A stretch of DNA of 55,560 bases from Alphaproteobacteria bacterium (GTDB taxonomy: Bacteria > Pseudomonadota > Alphaproteobacteria > Rs-D84 > CACZYB01), in contig WQWV01000004.1 in the NCBI GenBank assembly GCA_009785175.1, positions 1-55,560 on the forward strand, read 5' to 3'. Made by a program: the position numbers and the translations under genes. Below, in pieces: positions 28,202 to 37,419 of the stretch. Under the pieces are notes generated by a model that searched no databases, was not told the DNA's origin, and saw only the letters and a list, made by a program, of their open reading frames with translations. Positions within the stretch are counted from its first letter, which is position 1; each line of letters begins with the position of its first letter.

Positions 28202-29038
28202 ATGAAGAAACTTACAGCCCTATGCGCCCTTTTCGCCCTTGCGGCAATCGACGCATCCGCGCAAACATCGCAATACCACATGTGGCAGGATGATTCCCGA
28301 AGCCGCGGCCGCAACAATTCCGGCTGGAGCAACGACCAGTGGGAACGCGAAAACCATTGGGAAAACCACAACCGCTGGGAGGACGAATACGAAACAAGCT
28401 TCTATATCACCGCAGCCTACCTTCCCTCGGTAAGCGAAACGTATAAGGACGAAGGCCTTGGCAACGAAAACTATTCCGGCACCGGCTTCTCGGTCGGTCT
28501 TGGTATGGAAATGGGCCAGATCCGCGGAGAGATTTTGTATACCCAATACGACATTGATTATTCGAAAATTCAAAACTCCCTTCCCCCGAATACCGAGGAA
28601 TGGGATTTCAAAAGCCGCACTCACTCGATAATGCTAAACGGTTTTTATAACTTTTTCGAGCGCGGCGAATACCCGATCAACCCCTATGTCGGCGCAGGTA
28701 TAGGTTTGACAAGGGTCAAATCCGACGAGTTCACCTTTGTCAACACCTCCGGCACCACAGGCGGCGGGATCGCCTTTGACGATTACGAAGTCGATTCCTA
28801 TATAGACGAGAACCTGTTTACATATATGCTTGGCCTAGGACTCTTGATAGACCTTACCGACCAGCTCTCCATAGACATCGGCTATAGGTATAACAGACTC
28901 GCCGACGCCACTATAAAAACGGATTATTACTATTTCGAAAACGGAACGGCCACCGCTGTCGACTTCGAATTCCGCGACGACAAGATCAAGAATTGGACGT
29001 TCCAAGGCTTCCATGTCGGCGTGAAGTTAAGCTTCTAG
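28202..29038 (+). CDS. outer membrane beta-barrel protein (P44/Msp2-like surface antigen type)
   Basis: signal peptide MKKLTALCALFALAAIDASAQ; alternating hydrophobic strands, YVGAGIGLTRVK, IDIGYRYNRLADATIKT, terminal F; SD ggagg. Confidence 0.75.
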   Translation: MKKLTALCALFALAAIDASAQTSQYHMWQDDSRSRGRNNSGWSNDQWERENHWENHNRWEDEYETSFYITAAYLPSVSETYKDEGLGNENYSGTGFSVGLGMEMGQIRGEILYTQYDIDYSKIQNSLPPNTEEWDFKSRTHSIMLNGFYNFFERGEYPINPYVGAGIGLTRVKSDEFTFVNTSGTTGGGIAFDDYEVDSYIDENLFTYMLGLGLLIDLTDQLSIDIGYRYNRLADATIKTDYYYFENGTATAVDFEFRDDKIKNWTFQGFHVGVKLSF

Positions 29039-29054
29039 CCCGAACCTAGAAATC

Positions 29055-29088
29055 AAGTCGCGGCGTTCTACGATGCCGCGGCTTTTTT
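29055..29088 (+). terminator. Rho-independent terminator
   Basis: AGTCGCGGCgttctacgatGCCGCGGCTTTTTT. Confidence 0.75.
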
Positions 29089-29154
29089 ATATACGGAATT
29101 GTTGCATATATTCTTACGCTGTGGTATAATATCCTAGGAAAACTTAGGAAAAAA

Positions 29155-29912
29155 ATGAAAAAGATTTTAGGGGTTGTGCTGGCGACCGTCTTAGCCTCGG
29201 TCCCTGCCGCCGCGGCAAATGGAATTCAACATGCGCTCAGAAGCCCGCTTACCCTCGACGCATTCGAAGAGATCAGCTTCTACGCCGGTATCGGATATCA
29301 CCCGTTGGCGCGCACGAACTATAGGCTTGCCGGCGACAAAACTTCGTTCAGCGGCGACGCGATCGGCTTCTCGCTTGGAATAGAGAAGGGCTATACGCGC
29401 GGCGAGGTCGCCTATACCCGCTCGGCTTCGATTACGGCAGCCTCAATAACGGTATCCCCAAGGGCAACGATCATTATTTCGAAGGGACGCAGCACTCGCT
29501 TATGCTAAACGGTTTTTATAATTTCTTCGAACCCGGCACCGGAGTTATTCCCTATATGGGCATGGGCTTCGGCACGACGCGCCTAAGATATGACGAGCGG
29601 ATCGAGATGATGAACGGCGAAGGTCTTTATACATGGCACGACAAATCGCTTTTCACATACATGCTCGGCGCAGGATTTTTATTCGAGGTAAATAATAACA
29701 TAAGCCTTGACGTCGGCTATAGGTATAACCGCGTAGCCAACTCGACATTCAAGCAAAGATCCTACGTGGATACGGACGACGATGTCGGCACGCTCGAACT
29801 CCTTCCGCTAAGGAACATGGCGACGCAAAGCATAATGCTAACGCTCAAGATCAACCTGCTAGAACGCACGATAAGAAAACCTTATGACGGACAATTCCAA
29901 TCTAGGCCATAG
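29155..29912 (+). pseudogene. outer membrane beta-barrel paralog of 28202..29038, disrupted by one -1 frameshift near ~29421-29430
   Basis: ORFs 29155..29508 and 29502..29912 match consecutive parts of the upstream paralog; shifted frame restores LGFDYGSLNNGIPKGNDHYFEGTQHSLMLNGFYNFFEPG. Confidence 0.75.
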
Positions 29913-30561
29913 GAAGCGGCTTCGCGACAAACTTGCGAACTCTGGTGCCGGCGCACTTCACGATTACGAGATTCTTGAACTTCTTTTGACATACGCGATT
30001 CCGCGTGTGGATGTAAAGCCTCTTGCCAAGGCGCTCTTGAAAAAGTTCGGCAATTTCGCGAACGTGATAAACGCAAGCACTGTCGATCTGACCTCCATAC
30101 CCGGAATCAAGGAAAACGCGGCCGGTTTGATCAAGGCGGTCAAAGCTTCGATGACCGCGGCGCTCGAGGCCACAGTTGCCGAAACGAACGTTATTGCGAA
30201 TTGGAATGACTTGCTCTCTTATGCAAGGTTGAATATCGCCGGCGCCGAGGTCGAGGAATTTCACGCGCTCTATCTGAATACGAAATGCCATTTGATAAAG
30301 GACGATCTGCACTCAAGCGGCACGGTCAATAAATCAAGCGCTTTTCCAAGGGAAATTGTAAAACGCGCGCTTGAACTAGGTGCCACTGGCGTGATCTTGG
30401 CGCATAATCACCCAAGCGGCGACGTATCGCCAAGCCGCGCGGATATCGAAATTACCGAGACCATAGCTACTGCGCTGAAAACTGTGGATATAACTCTTTT
30501 CGATCATATCATAGTTTCTCGCACGGCCGCCAATTCTATGAAGTCGATGGGGTTGCTCTAG
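29884..30561 (+). CDS. radC: RadC family JAB-domain protein
   Basis: ILELLLTYAIPRVDVKPLAKALL, HNHPSGDVSPSRADIEIT. Confidence 0.93.
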   Translation: MTDNSNLGHRKRLRDKLANSGAGALHDYEILELLLTYAIPRVDVKPLAKALLKKFGNFANVINASTVDLTSIPGIKENAAGLIKAVKASMTAALEATVAETNVIANWNDLLSYARLNIAGAEVEEFHALYLNTKCHLIKDDLHSSGTVNKSSAFPREIVKRALELGATGVILAHNHPSGDVSPSRADIEITETIATALKTVDITLFDHIIVSRTAANSMKSMGLL

Positions 30562-30564
30562 CTC

Positions 30565-30650
30565 CGTAATTACCAAACTTGACCTGGTAATCCAGTCCCC
30601 CCTTTCCCCCGTCATTACCCGGCTTGACCGGGTAATCCAGTTGGTATATT
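30565..30650. repeat. Family F repeats (CATTACCCGGCTTGACCGGGTAATCCAG)
   Basis: two adjacent copies. Confidence 0.75.
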
Positions 30651-30658
30651 ATATTCTT

Positions 30659-30808
30659 ATGAAGAAAAAAACCGCCAAGAAAAAAACCAGAAACCCCGTA
30701 GCGCACGCCATGCTTGTCGGCGGGAATTGCAAACCCAAAATCATTCCGAATAAAAAGAAAGCTCTTGCCCGTGGCGATTTGAAACGCAATCGCCAAAGGG
30801 AAGATTAG
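30659..30808 (+). CDS. small basic protein, 49 aa (MKKKTAKKKTRNPVAHAMLVGGNCKPKIIPNKKKALARGDLKRNRQRED); not in ORF track
   Basis: hand translation; RNPVA...KKIIPNKK pattern is reminiscent of short conserved proteobacterial basic proteins. Confidence 0.5.
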   Translation: MKKKTAKKKTRNPVAHAMLVGGNCKPKIIPNKKKALARGDLKRNRQRED

Positions 30809-31064
30809 CAGTCCCCGTCATACTGCGGCGCCCTCTTCTCGTCATACTGCGACTTGCGCAAGTCCACCGTAGCCTTGATGGGTGTGGAACCGGGGTAATC
30901 CAGTCCCCTCTCTCGTCATTACCCGGCTCGACCGGATAATCCACCCCTTCTTTGTCATTACCCGGCTTGCGTCAGTCCTCCCGAAGCTTTAGCGAAGGGG
31001 GAACCGGGTAATCCAGTCCCCCCTCTCGTCATTACCCGGCTCGACCGGGTAATCCAGTGAAGTA
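30809..31064. repeat. cluster of degenerate Family F repeats
   Basis: GTCATTACCCGGCTCGACCGGGTAATCCAG repeated with GTCATACTGCG variants. Confidence 0.75.
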
Positions 31065-31084
31065 TAATGAAGCTTTTCAGCTCG

Positions 31085-31200
31085 AAGAGCTACGCGCATC
31101 ACGCCGCCCTTTGCCGGTGTTCGCGATTAACATCAAATTTAACACTATATAAAATCCTGCCTCAAAACGCAAAAAGCATTGGTAGCCTTCTTACGGCGAC
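31085..31200. repeat. Family C repeat, copy C-3 (degenerate)
   Basis: GAAGAGCTACGCGC...AACACTATATAAAATCCTGCCTCAAAACGC. Confidence 0.65.
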
Positions 31201-31213
31201 GAAAAACCTAAAT

Positions 31214-31603
31214 CTAGCGACCCGCAGACTTCAATAATGCACGCTGATTCAAATTGCCCCTGGTAAAATCCACGATCGAGTTCAATGCCCCGGGACTGGA
31301 CGCCACCTCTGGCGAAACTATCGCAGGCAGATTGACCAGAACCATTTCATCGGAAACAACCCGCTCTTCCTTTTTCGAAGCTTCCGCAAGCGCGGTGAAC
31401 ATACTCCAATCTATGGTGTCGAAATTGATGTTAAGCGCCCGGGCATACTTTGTAAGAAGCATAAGCTGATTCCCCTTATCAAGCGGAAAATTGTGTTCTA
31501 TTTGCGACACCGCTACGGCGTCAAAATTGTTTTCCTGGCAAAATTTCCCAAGAGTTTTTCTCATGCTCATTCTACGCGCTTTGCAAAAATCACCGAATTT
31601 CAT
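31214..31603 (-). CDS. XRE-like HTH protein, 129 aa
   Basis: FGDFCKARRMSMRKTLGKFCQENNFDAVAVSQIEHN resembles XRE HTH. Confidence 0.55.
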   Translation of the reverse strand: MKFGDFCKARRMSMRKTLGKFCQENNFDAVAVSQIEHNFPLDKGNQLMLLTKYARALNINFDTIDWSMFTALAEASKKEERVVSDEMVLVNLPAIVSPEVASSPGALNSIVDFTRGNLNQRALLKSAGR

Positions 31604-31612
31604 GCGTGGCTC

Positions 31613-32068
31613 CTATGCTAAAATTTTCTCTATCTCTTCTATCTTGGAACGTATCTTCGCACGCTTCCCATCCGACATCCGGGACTCGTCGCAAGCCACG
31701 ATTTCCACCTCGTCCGCACCGCCGAACGAAAAGCGGGAAAGTATGCGTGATTTCGCCGCCACCAACTTTGGTTCGCGCCCAACCTCGGCCTCGCCATGCG
31801 AAGACTGGTCGAACGAGGATACGTCGACCGCCGATCCGCCCTTGACGCGCAAGGCTTTCTTCGCACCGGCGATTGTGAATCCTTGTTTATAAAGCAAATC
31901 CTTGATTCTCAAAAGCGTCTTGATGTCCGATTCGCGGTAATATCGTCGGCCCTGTTTGCGATCGGGCTTGACCTCGGGAAATTTGGATTCCCAGAAACGG
32001 ACGACATACTTCTCGACCCCCACGCGCTCGGCCACCTCGGTGATGGAAAAAAACATCTTGTCCGGCAT
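31613..32068 (-). CDS. MerR family transcriptional regulator
   Basis: FSITEVAERVGVEKYVVRFWESKFPEVKPDRKQGRRYYRESDI. Confidence 0.92.
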   Translation of the reverse strand: MPDKMFFSITEVAERVGVEKYVVRFWESKFPEVKPDRKQGRRYYRESDIKTLLRIKDLLYKQGFTIAGAKKALRVKGGSAVDVSSFDQSSHGEAEVGREPKLVAAKSRILSRFSFGGADEVEIVACDESRMSDGKRAKIRSKIEEIEKILA

Positions 32069-32349
32069 TATATGGCCTTTTTCTTTTTCGAAGGATGGAA
32101 CAGCACGGTGTTGCGCGCCTTTATGATAGCGGGCTCGCCGGTTTTTGGGTTGCGTCCCATGCGGCTTGCTTTGCCTTTTTTGATGAAGGTTCCGAAGTTC
32201 ATGATCTTGACCTCGCCGTCCTCGACCACGCCCTTCGAGATTACGTCGAAGTAAAGATCTACGATATCGATCGAGTCGTCGACGTTAAGACCCGACGCCG
32301 CGGACACCGCGTTCGCTATGTCGATTTTTTTCACGTTCTTGTCGGTCAT
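32068..32349 (-). CDS. ihfA: integration host factor subunit alpha
   Basis: IMNFGTFIKKGKASRMGRNPKTGEPAII. Confidence 0.88.
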   Translation of the reverse strand: MTDKNVKKIDIANAVSAASGLNVDDSIDIVDLYFDVISKGVVEDGEVKIMNFGTFIKKGKASRMGRNPKTGEPAIIKARNTVLFHPSKKKKAI

Positions 32350-32359
32350 GTTAACCTCC

Positions 32360-33289
32360 TTAGTATTTTGCCACGACGGAGCCCCATGTGAAGCCCCCGC
32401 CCATAGCGGTCATCAAAATGTTGTCGCCCCGCTTTATGCGTCCGTCCCGTATTGCGGCGTCAAGCGCAAGTGGGATAGATGCGGAACTTGTGTTTGCGTG
32501 TTTTTGAACTGTGCGCACGACCTTCTCGGGCGCAAGGTCAAGGTGCTTCATCGCGGCGTCGATTATGCGGACGTTGGCCTGATGCGGAATGAACCAGTCT
32601 ATGTCAGAGTTGGAAAGGCCGGCGGCACGCACGACCTCTTCGGATACTTCGGGCATTTTTCCGACGGCGATTTTGAATACTTCCTGACCGCTCATGAAAA
32701 CTTTTCCGGCGTCCGTGGTTTTAAGGATATCGTATTTCTCGCCTGCAGCATGCAAACGCGAGGCAAGGATTCCCGGGGTATCGGCCGCGCCCAAAACCAC
32801 CGCACCCGCGCCGTCGCCGAAAAGCACGCACGTTCCGCGGTCGGTCCAATCTACGATCCCGCTCATCTTGTCCGCGCCGATGACAAGGATTTTTTTGTAA
32901 AGCCCGGTTTTGATGTATGCGTCGGCTGTTGCAAGCGCGAATATGAATCCGGTGCACACGGCCTGAATGTCGAATCCGGGACACGTCGCGCCGACAAGCG
33001 CCTGGACGCGACAAGCGGACGCGGGAAAAGTCAAATCCGGCGTAGTTGTGGCAAGTATGATAAGGTCAAGCTCGCCCGCCGAAACTCCGGCATCAAGAAG
33101 CGCAGCCCTCGCCGCCGCCGCCGCCATGTCCGAAGTATTTTCGTCCTCACGCGCGATGTGGCGCTCTTTCATTCCCGTGCGTGAATAGATCCACTCGTCG
33201 CTTGTATCGACAATCCGGGCCAAGTCGTCGTTTGTCATCACCCGCTGCGGGAGATACGAACCTACACCCAAGAACCGCGAGTAAATCAT
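32360..33289 (-). CDS. fabH: beta-ketoacyl-ACP synthase III
   Basis: FDIQAVCTGFIFAL; WFIPHQANVRIID; NTSSASIPLAL (Cys-His-Asn triad). Confidence 0.96.
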   Translation of the reverse strand: MIYSRFLGVGSYLPQRVMTNDDLARIVDTSDEWIYSRTGMKERHIAREDENTSDMAAAAARAALLDAGVSAGELDLIILATTTPDLTFPASACRVQALVGATCPGFDIQAVCTGFIFALATADAYIKTGLYKKILVIGADKMSGIVDWTDRGTCVLFGDGAGAVVLGAADTPGILASRLHAAGEKYDILKTTDAGKVFMSGQEVFKIAVGKMPEVSEEVVRAAGLSNSDIDWFIPHQANVRIIDAAMKHLDLAPEKVVRTVQKHANTSSASIPLALDAAIRDGRIKRGDNILMTAMGGGFTWGSVVAKY

Positions 33290-34317
33290 AGCTTTATTTT
33301 CTCCATCTTATCGCGCACCGACGAGTTGAAGTCGGCCGAGACAAGCGCTGCGGCGTATTGAACGGCGTTCGCGAATCCCACCGCGTCTGTGCCGCCGTGC
33401 GACTTGACGACTATGCCGTTAAGGCCGAGAAAGACTGCGCCGTTGTATTTCCTTGGATCGAACTTGTTCCTAAATTTCAATAATTGCGGCAGCATTATGG
33501 CCGCGCCAAGCCGCGCGATCCACGAAGATTTGATAGCGGATTTCAAAGAAGAGGTTATGAATTTGGCCGCCCCCTCGAGTGTTTTCAGCGCCACGTTGCC
33601 GGAAAACCCGTCTGTGGCGATGACGTCGACTTCGCCCTTGAATATATCGTCGCCCTCGGCGAACCCGGCATAGTCGAAATCGAGGTTTTCCTTGTTCGCC
33701 GACACCATATCGGACGCACGGGTAAGGTAATCAAGTCCCTTTCCGGCCTCGGATCCGATATTCAAAATCGCGGCCTTGGGTCGCGCCTGCCCGCATATTA
33801 TCTTGGCATAAAGCGAACCCATGATAAGGAATTGAAAGATGTTGACCTCGTTGCATTCCGAATTCGCGCCAAGATCCAAAAGCACGGTGCGCTTGTTCTT
33901 TTTACTTGGCACACATGTTGTGATCGCGGGACGTTTTACGCCCGGCAGCATCGAGATTACAAGTTTCGATATTCCCAAAAGGCAGCCTGTGTTGCCCGCT
34001 GATACCACTGCGTCCGCTTGGCCGTTTCTAACCGATTCGATAGCCAGCCACATCGAGGTCGTGCGTCCGCGGCGTATCACGTTCGACGGCTTGTCGTCGG
34101 GCATAACTTTTTCAGAGGTATGGACAACCTCGCTCATAGCGGCGACCGCTGGAAATTTTTGCAAAAGGGGATTGATCTGCGCCTCGTCGCCATAAAGTCG
34201 GATCGCGACTCCGTTCTTGTTGATAAAGGCGGCGGATTTATGAAGGCCTTCTATGACCATTCCCGGGGCGGCATCCCCGCCCATCGCATCTACGGCTATG
34301 GTGTACTTGCGCTGCAT
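33286..34317 (-). CDS. plsX: phosphate acyltransferase PlsX
   Basis: IAVDAMGGDAAPGMVIEGL, SAGNTGCLL, DGFSGNVALKTLEG. Confidence 0.96.
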   Translation of the reverse strand: MQRKYTIAVDAMGGDAAPGMVIEGLHKSAAFINKNGVAIRLYGDEAQINPLLQKFPAVAAMSEVVHTSEKVMPDDKPSNVIRRGRTTSMWLAIESVRNGQADAVVSAGNTGCLLGISKLVISMLPGVKRPAITTCVPSKKNKRTVLLDLGANSECNEVNIFQFLIMGSLYAKIICGQARPKAAILNIGSEAGKGLDYLTRASDMVSANKENLDFDYAGFAEGDDIFKGEVDVIATDGFSGNVALKTLEGAAKFITSSLKSAIKSSWIARLGAAIMLPQLLKFRNKFDPRKYNGAVFLGLNGIVVKSHGGTDAVGFANAVQYAAALVSADFNSSVRDKMEKIKL

Positions 34318-34496
34318 TATGCTTTCTTCGCGACTACCTGGCGTCCGTTATAGTTTCCGCACGCTTTGCATACCGAATGCGGAGCCTTGAGCTCGCCGCA
34401 GTTTTTGCACGTGGCTGCTGCGTTCGGGGCAAGCGCGTGATGCGCGCGACGCATGTTCTTGCGGGATTGCGAAGTTTTTTTCTTGGGCACTGCCAT
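34317..34496 (-). CDS. rpmF: 50S ribosomal protein L32, 59 aa; not in ORF track
   Basis: hand translation [59 protein letters not shown]; directly upstream of plsX. Confidence 0.95.
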   Translation of the reverse strand: MAVPKKKTSQSRKNMRRAHHALAPNAAATCKNCGELKAPHSVCKACGNYNGRQVVAKKA

Positions 34497-34585
34497 TTTG
34501 GACTCACTTTCTTTGTAAAATAAAAACGTTGACTGCTCGGAATTAAAGCGTATTTCACGCTAAAAAGCAAGTAAAATTTTGCGGC

Positions 34586-34613
34586 TTGACATTATATTTA
34601 AGGCATATATACT
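34586..34613 (+). promoter_or_regulatory. promoter-like TTGACA-16-TATACT
   Basis: direct read; divergent from rpmF. Confidence 0.55.
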
Positions 34614-34644
34614 CCACGCCTTAAAATGGAAAACAGAGAGTAAA

Positions 34645-34725
34645 TTGGAAGCGCTGATTTTGTATGTTCTGTATATGCTGATGGCATGGACTGCCGTGGT
34701 TTTGGTGCGATCAAACAGGTGTTGA
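34645..34725 (+). CDS. candidate small membrane protein, 26 aa (TTG start; MEALILYVLYMLMAWTAVVLVRSNRC)
   Basis: hydrophobic single-TM translation behind a good promoter and a purine-rich leader; hand translation. Confidence 0.3.
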   Translation: MEALILYVLYMLMAWTAVVLVRSNRC

Positions 34726-34754
34726 TTTATGCCTAAATAATCATTATCCTAGAC

Positions 34755-34787
34755 GAACCTCTCAAATCGCGCGTATTTAAGAGGTTC
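34755..34787. repeat. short hairpin GAACCTCT...AGAGGTTC abutting the OmpA-like stop codon (possible Family A outer-arm remnant or terminator)
   Basis: arms like A-e with the inner module missing. Confidence 0.5.
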
Positions 34788-36470
34788 CTACTTGATCACA
34801 ACTCTACGATTCAGTTCGTTGCGAACCCCCGGCCCGGTCTGAACACGCAAATCCGTCCAACCCATCGCCTGGATCACTATTTTCGAGCGGGCAATTCCAT
34901 GGGATTCAAGCACCCGTGCGGTATTTCGTGCACGCCGCGCCGAGAGATGCAGGTTCGCCATCTCCTCGCCGCTTGTGTCGGTATGACCTTGCACGATTAT
35001 GCGAGTGCGCTTGGCCAACGAGCCTTTGGCTATGTCGCGAAGCGGAGCGGCGAATTCGGGGCGTATATTGTCCTTGTTCCAATCGAAATATATCTCAAGC
35101 GGCAAACCGTCGGCGGAACCGTCGACTTCGTCCTCGAAATAGTCTTCCTCGGCGATGACAAGATATTCGTCGCCATCGTCGACATCCTCGTTGACCGTAG
35201 CGGCGAATATAGCGCGCGAGTTGCGGTTCGCGGCCGCAGCGTTTTCAAGGTCTTCCATCTTCATGTAAAGCTCTTCCATAAGCTCCTGGGTCTCCTCAAG
35301 CTTCGCGATGATAAGATCCATGTCGACGCATTCGGGGCAATCGGTCCTGCGGCCAAGCATCTTTTCCATCTCGTCAAGAAGGAGCGCGACCTTTGCCGCA
35401 TCGCCCTCGTATAGCTTGCCGCCGATTCCATACATTTTTGCTTCCATAGCGGCCACGCGCTCGGCGATGTCGCGGATCATTGCGTGTCGGGTTTCGGCCA
35501 TCTCGCGCTGACGCACGTCTTCGGCAATGCTCGGACGGTCGAAGTTGATATACGATTCGACTGCGACGATAAGCCCTCCGACCGAACGCCTAAATTCGGC
35601 AAGTTCCGAGATGACCTTGGTGTCATGCTCGACCAGGTCGGAACGCAGGCGCCACAGCATGGCAGTGTTCTCCATGATGTGCGCGTCATACATTCGCGGC
35701 GAGTTTGTGGTTATAACGCTTGTTTCGGGCCAGCGGGGAATATGGCGCGAAGCGAACTCCATCTCGCGGCGGGCACGTTCTTGATCCATCACGCGCTGAT
35801 CGCGGGAAAGTTCGCGCTGGAATTTACAGTTTCTTCGGACTCCGCATACGCGGTCGATTGCCTCGAAACGTGTGTTCATGGCGTCCTTTGCGCGAAGGAG
35901 TCGGTTGCGGCAAAGCTGCGCCTGGGCATCGTTGCCCTTCTCGACAGATTCAAGCCAGCAGTCGTATTTTACCTGGGCCTCGGCCATCAAAAGCGGGAAT
36001 TGGTCGGCCGCCCCGCGCGCGAATATGCGCCTCAGATCCTCCATCTGGTCGACGAACGGCAACGGATTTGCGACAAGTCGGATCGAGGGATGATCGGGCT
36101 GCACGCGTTGCCCTACGTATGCTCGCATGGCTTTCTTTGCGAAATGCTCGGCATCGCACGCGTTGCCCATTCTGTCGCGCAAGAATATGGCAAGCGATTT
36201 GTATTGATGCGCAAGCGCCTGGGCGAATTGGTCGCTGGTTTGGGAATCATAGAAATTCTGACGTCGCATTGTGTTGAAGGAAACAAGCGTTCCATCGGTA
36301 AGGCGACAGTTTGCGACGCGCTGCGGCTGCTGTTGCTGGACTGCTTGCTGCTGCGCCGCCTGCTGCTGGCGAGATTGCGTTTGGCTTCTGGGCTGCCTCT
36401 CGCGTCGCGGGCGTCTTTCGGCGCACCCCAATACCAAAACTGCAAGCAGACAAACAAGCGTCTTTTTCAT
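34788..36470 (-). CDS. OmpA-family lipoprotein with Q-rich N-terminus, 560 aa
   Basis: LVLGCAERR lipobox; C-terminal IIVQGHTDTSGEEMANLHLSARRARNTARVLESHGI. Confidence 0.88.
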   Translation of the reverse strand: MKKTLVCLLAVLVLGCAERRPRRERQPRSQTQSRQQQAAQQQAVQQQQPQRVANCRLTDGTLVSFNTMRRQNFYDSQTSDQFAQALAHQYKSLAIFLRDRMGNACDAEHFAKKAMRAYVGQRVQPDHPSIRLVANPLPFVDQMEDLRRIFARGAADQFPLLMAEAQVKYDCWLESVEKGNDAQAQLCRNRLLRAKDAMNTRFEAIDRVCGVRRNCKFQRELSRDQRVMDQERARREMEFASRHIPRWPETSVITTNSPRMYDAHIMENTAMLWRLRSDLVEHDTKVISELAEFRRSVGGLIVAVESYINFDRPSIAEDVRQREMAETRHAMIRDIAERVAAMEAKMYGIGGKLYEGDAAKVALLLDEMEKMLGRRTDCPECVDMDLIIAKLEETQELMEELYMKMEDLENAAAANRNSRAIFAATVNEDVDDGDEYLVIAEEDYFEDEVDGSADGLPLEIYFDWNKDNIRPEFAAPLRDIAKGSLAKRTRIIVQGHTDTSGEEMANLHLSARRARNTARVLESHGIARSKIVIQAMGWTDLRVQTGPGVRNELNRRVVIK

Positions 36471-36551
36471 GATTTCCTCTTCCTCCTCGCGATTATAACA
36501 AGGGGCAATAAGAATGTAAAGCTAAAGTTGATACTTGCCAAACAGCGGACC

Positions 36552-36620
36552 ATGCACGTCCGGGCGGGCATGAGCTTGCGAGTGCCAATGCCCGAGGGCG
36601 ACGCGCGAACACATATACGT
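36552..36620. repeat. Family D repeat, copy D-1
   Basis: CGTCCGGGCGGGCATGAGCTTGCGAGTGCCAATGCCCG...GCGCGAACACATATACG. Confidence 0.65.
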
Positions 36621-36636
36621 AAAGATTTTTGTAAAA

Positions 36637-36712
36637 TGGTGCGAGTTAAGAGGTTCGAACTCTCGGCCTCTACCTTGGCAAGGTAGCGCTCTACCAACTG
36701 AGCTAAACTCGC
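36637..36712 (-). tRNA. tRNA-Gly (GCC), CCA encoded
   Basis: GCGAGTTTAGCTCAGTTGGTAGAGCGCTACCTTGCCAAGGTAGAGGCCGAGAGTTCGAACCTCTTAACTCGCACCA. Confidence 0.95.
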
Positions 36713-36814
36713 ATCGCGGGAAATTATATATATTCGATGGGAAATGTCAAGAGGTGGATTTATGCCAAGCAACCTGATTCCCGCCTTCGCGGGAATGACA
36801 TCAAAAAAACCGAC

Positions 36815-36937
36815 GAACTCCTTAGTTTGTATCAGATACGCCGTCTTGGAGCAAAAATTAAAAAGAAAGCGGACTCATTGCCTCCGTGCTTTTTAATTTT
36901 TGTGAAAGACAAGTAGATGATGCGAAATAAGGAGTTC
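36815..36937. repeat. Family A structured repeat, copy A-f (core 2)
   Basis: arms GAACTCCTTA/TAAGGAGTTC; AAAAATTAAAAAG/CTTTTTAATTTTT; GCGGA/TCCGT. Confidence 0.8.
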
Positions 36938-36945
36938 CCACCATA

Positions 36946-36979
36946 ACAAAAAAATCCCCCGCCGAAGCAGGGGATCTTT
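36946..36979 (-). terminator. Rho-independent terminator of HU gene
   Basis: minus strand CCCCTGCTTCGGCGGGGGATTTTTTTG. Confidence 0.75.
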
Positions 36980-36994
36980 GAACTCAGACAAGAA

Positions 36995-37297
36995 CTATTT
37001 CTTGTTGACGGCGTCCTTAAGTCCCTTTCCGGCCTTGAATTTGGGCTGGATCGAGGCGGCGATTTTGATTTCCTTGCCGGTGCGGGGATTGCGGCCGGTG
37101 GTCGCTTTCCTTTTCGCGGTCTGGAAGGTTCCGAAGCCGACGAGTGCGAGCTTCTGTCCTGCCTTAAGGGTTGCGGTTGCGACGGTAAGAACCGCTTCTA
37201 CCGCTTCGGCGGCTTTCGCCTTCGAAAGGTCAGCCATTTCCGCTACTGCTGCTACAAGCTCACCTTTGTTGGTTGCCATAAGTGCTTTTTTTGCCAT
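36995..37297 (-). CDS. DNA-binding protein HU
   Basis: MAKKALMATNKGELVAAVAEMADLSKAKAAEAV...GFGTFQTAKRKATTGRNPRTGKEI. Confidence 0.95.
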   Translation of the reverse strand: MAKKALMATNKGELVAAVAEMADLSKAKAAEAVEAVLTVATATLKAGQKLALVGFGTFQTAKRKATTGRNPRTGKEIKIAASIQPKFKAGKGLKDAVNKK

Positions 37298-37419
37298 TTG
37301 TTTTCTCCTTACTCTTGTTGTTTGACGCCATTTACTAAGCGCATGATGAAATTCTAAGCGCGAAAGCAAGGAAATGTCAAGCGATAAATAAGACGGCTCT
37401 TTCTAAGCCCGCGGCAATG

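Noticed and set aside
30565-31064. Possible CRISPR array in the repeat cluster
   Set aside because: Spacing is irregular, units are degenerate palindromes, no unique equal-length spacers, no cas genes.
35484-36686. 400-aa plus-strand ORF opposite the OmpA-like gene
   Set aside because: Antisense of a clear OmpA-family lipoprotein and runs into tRNA-Gly.
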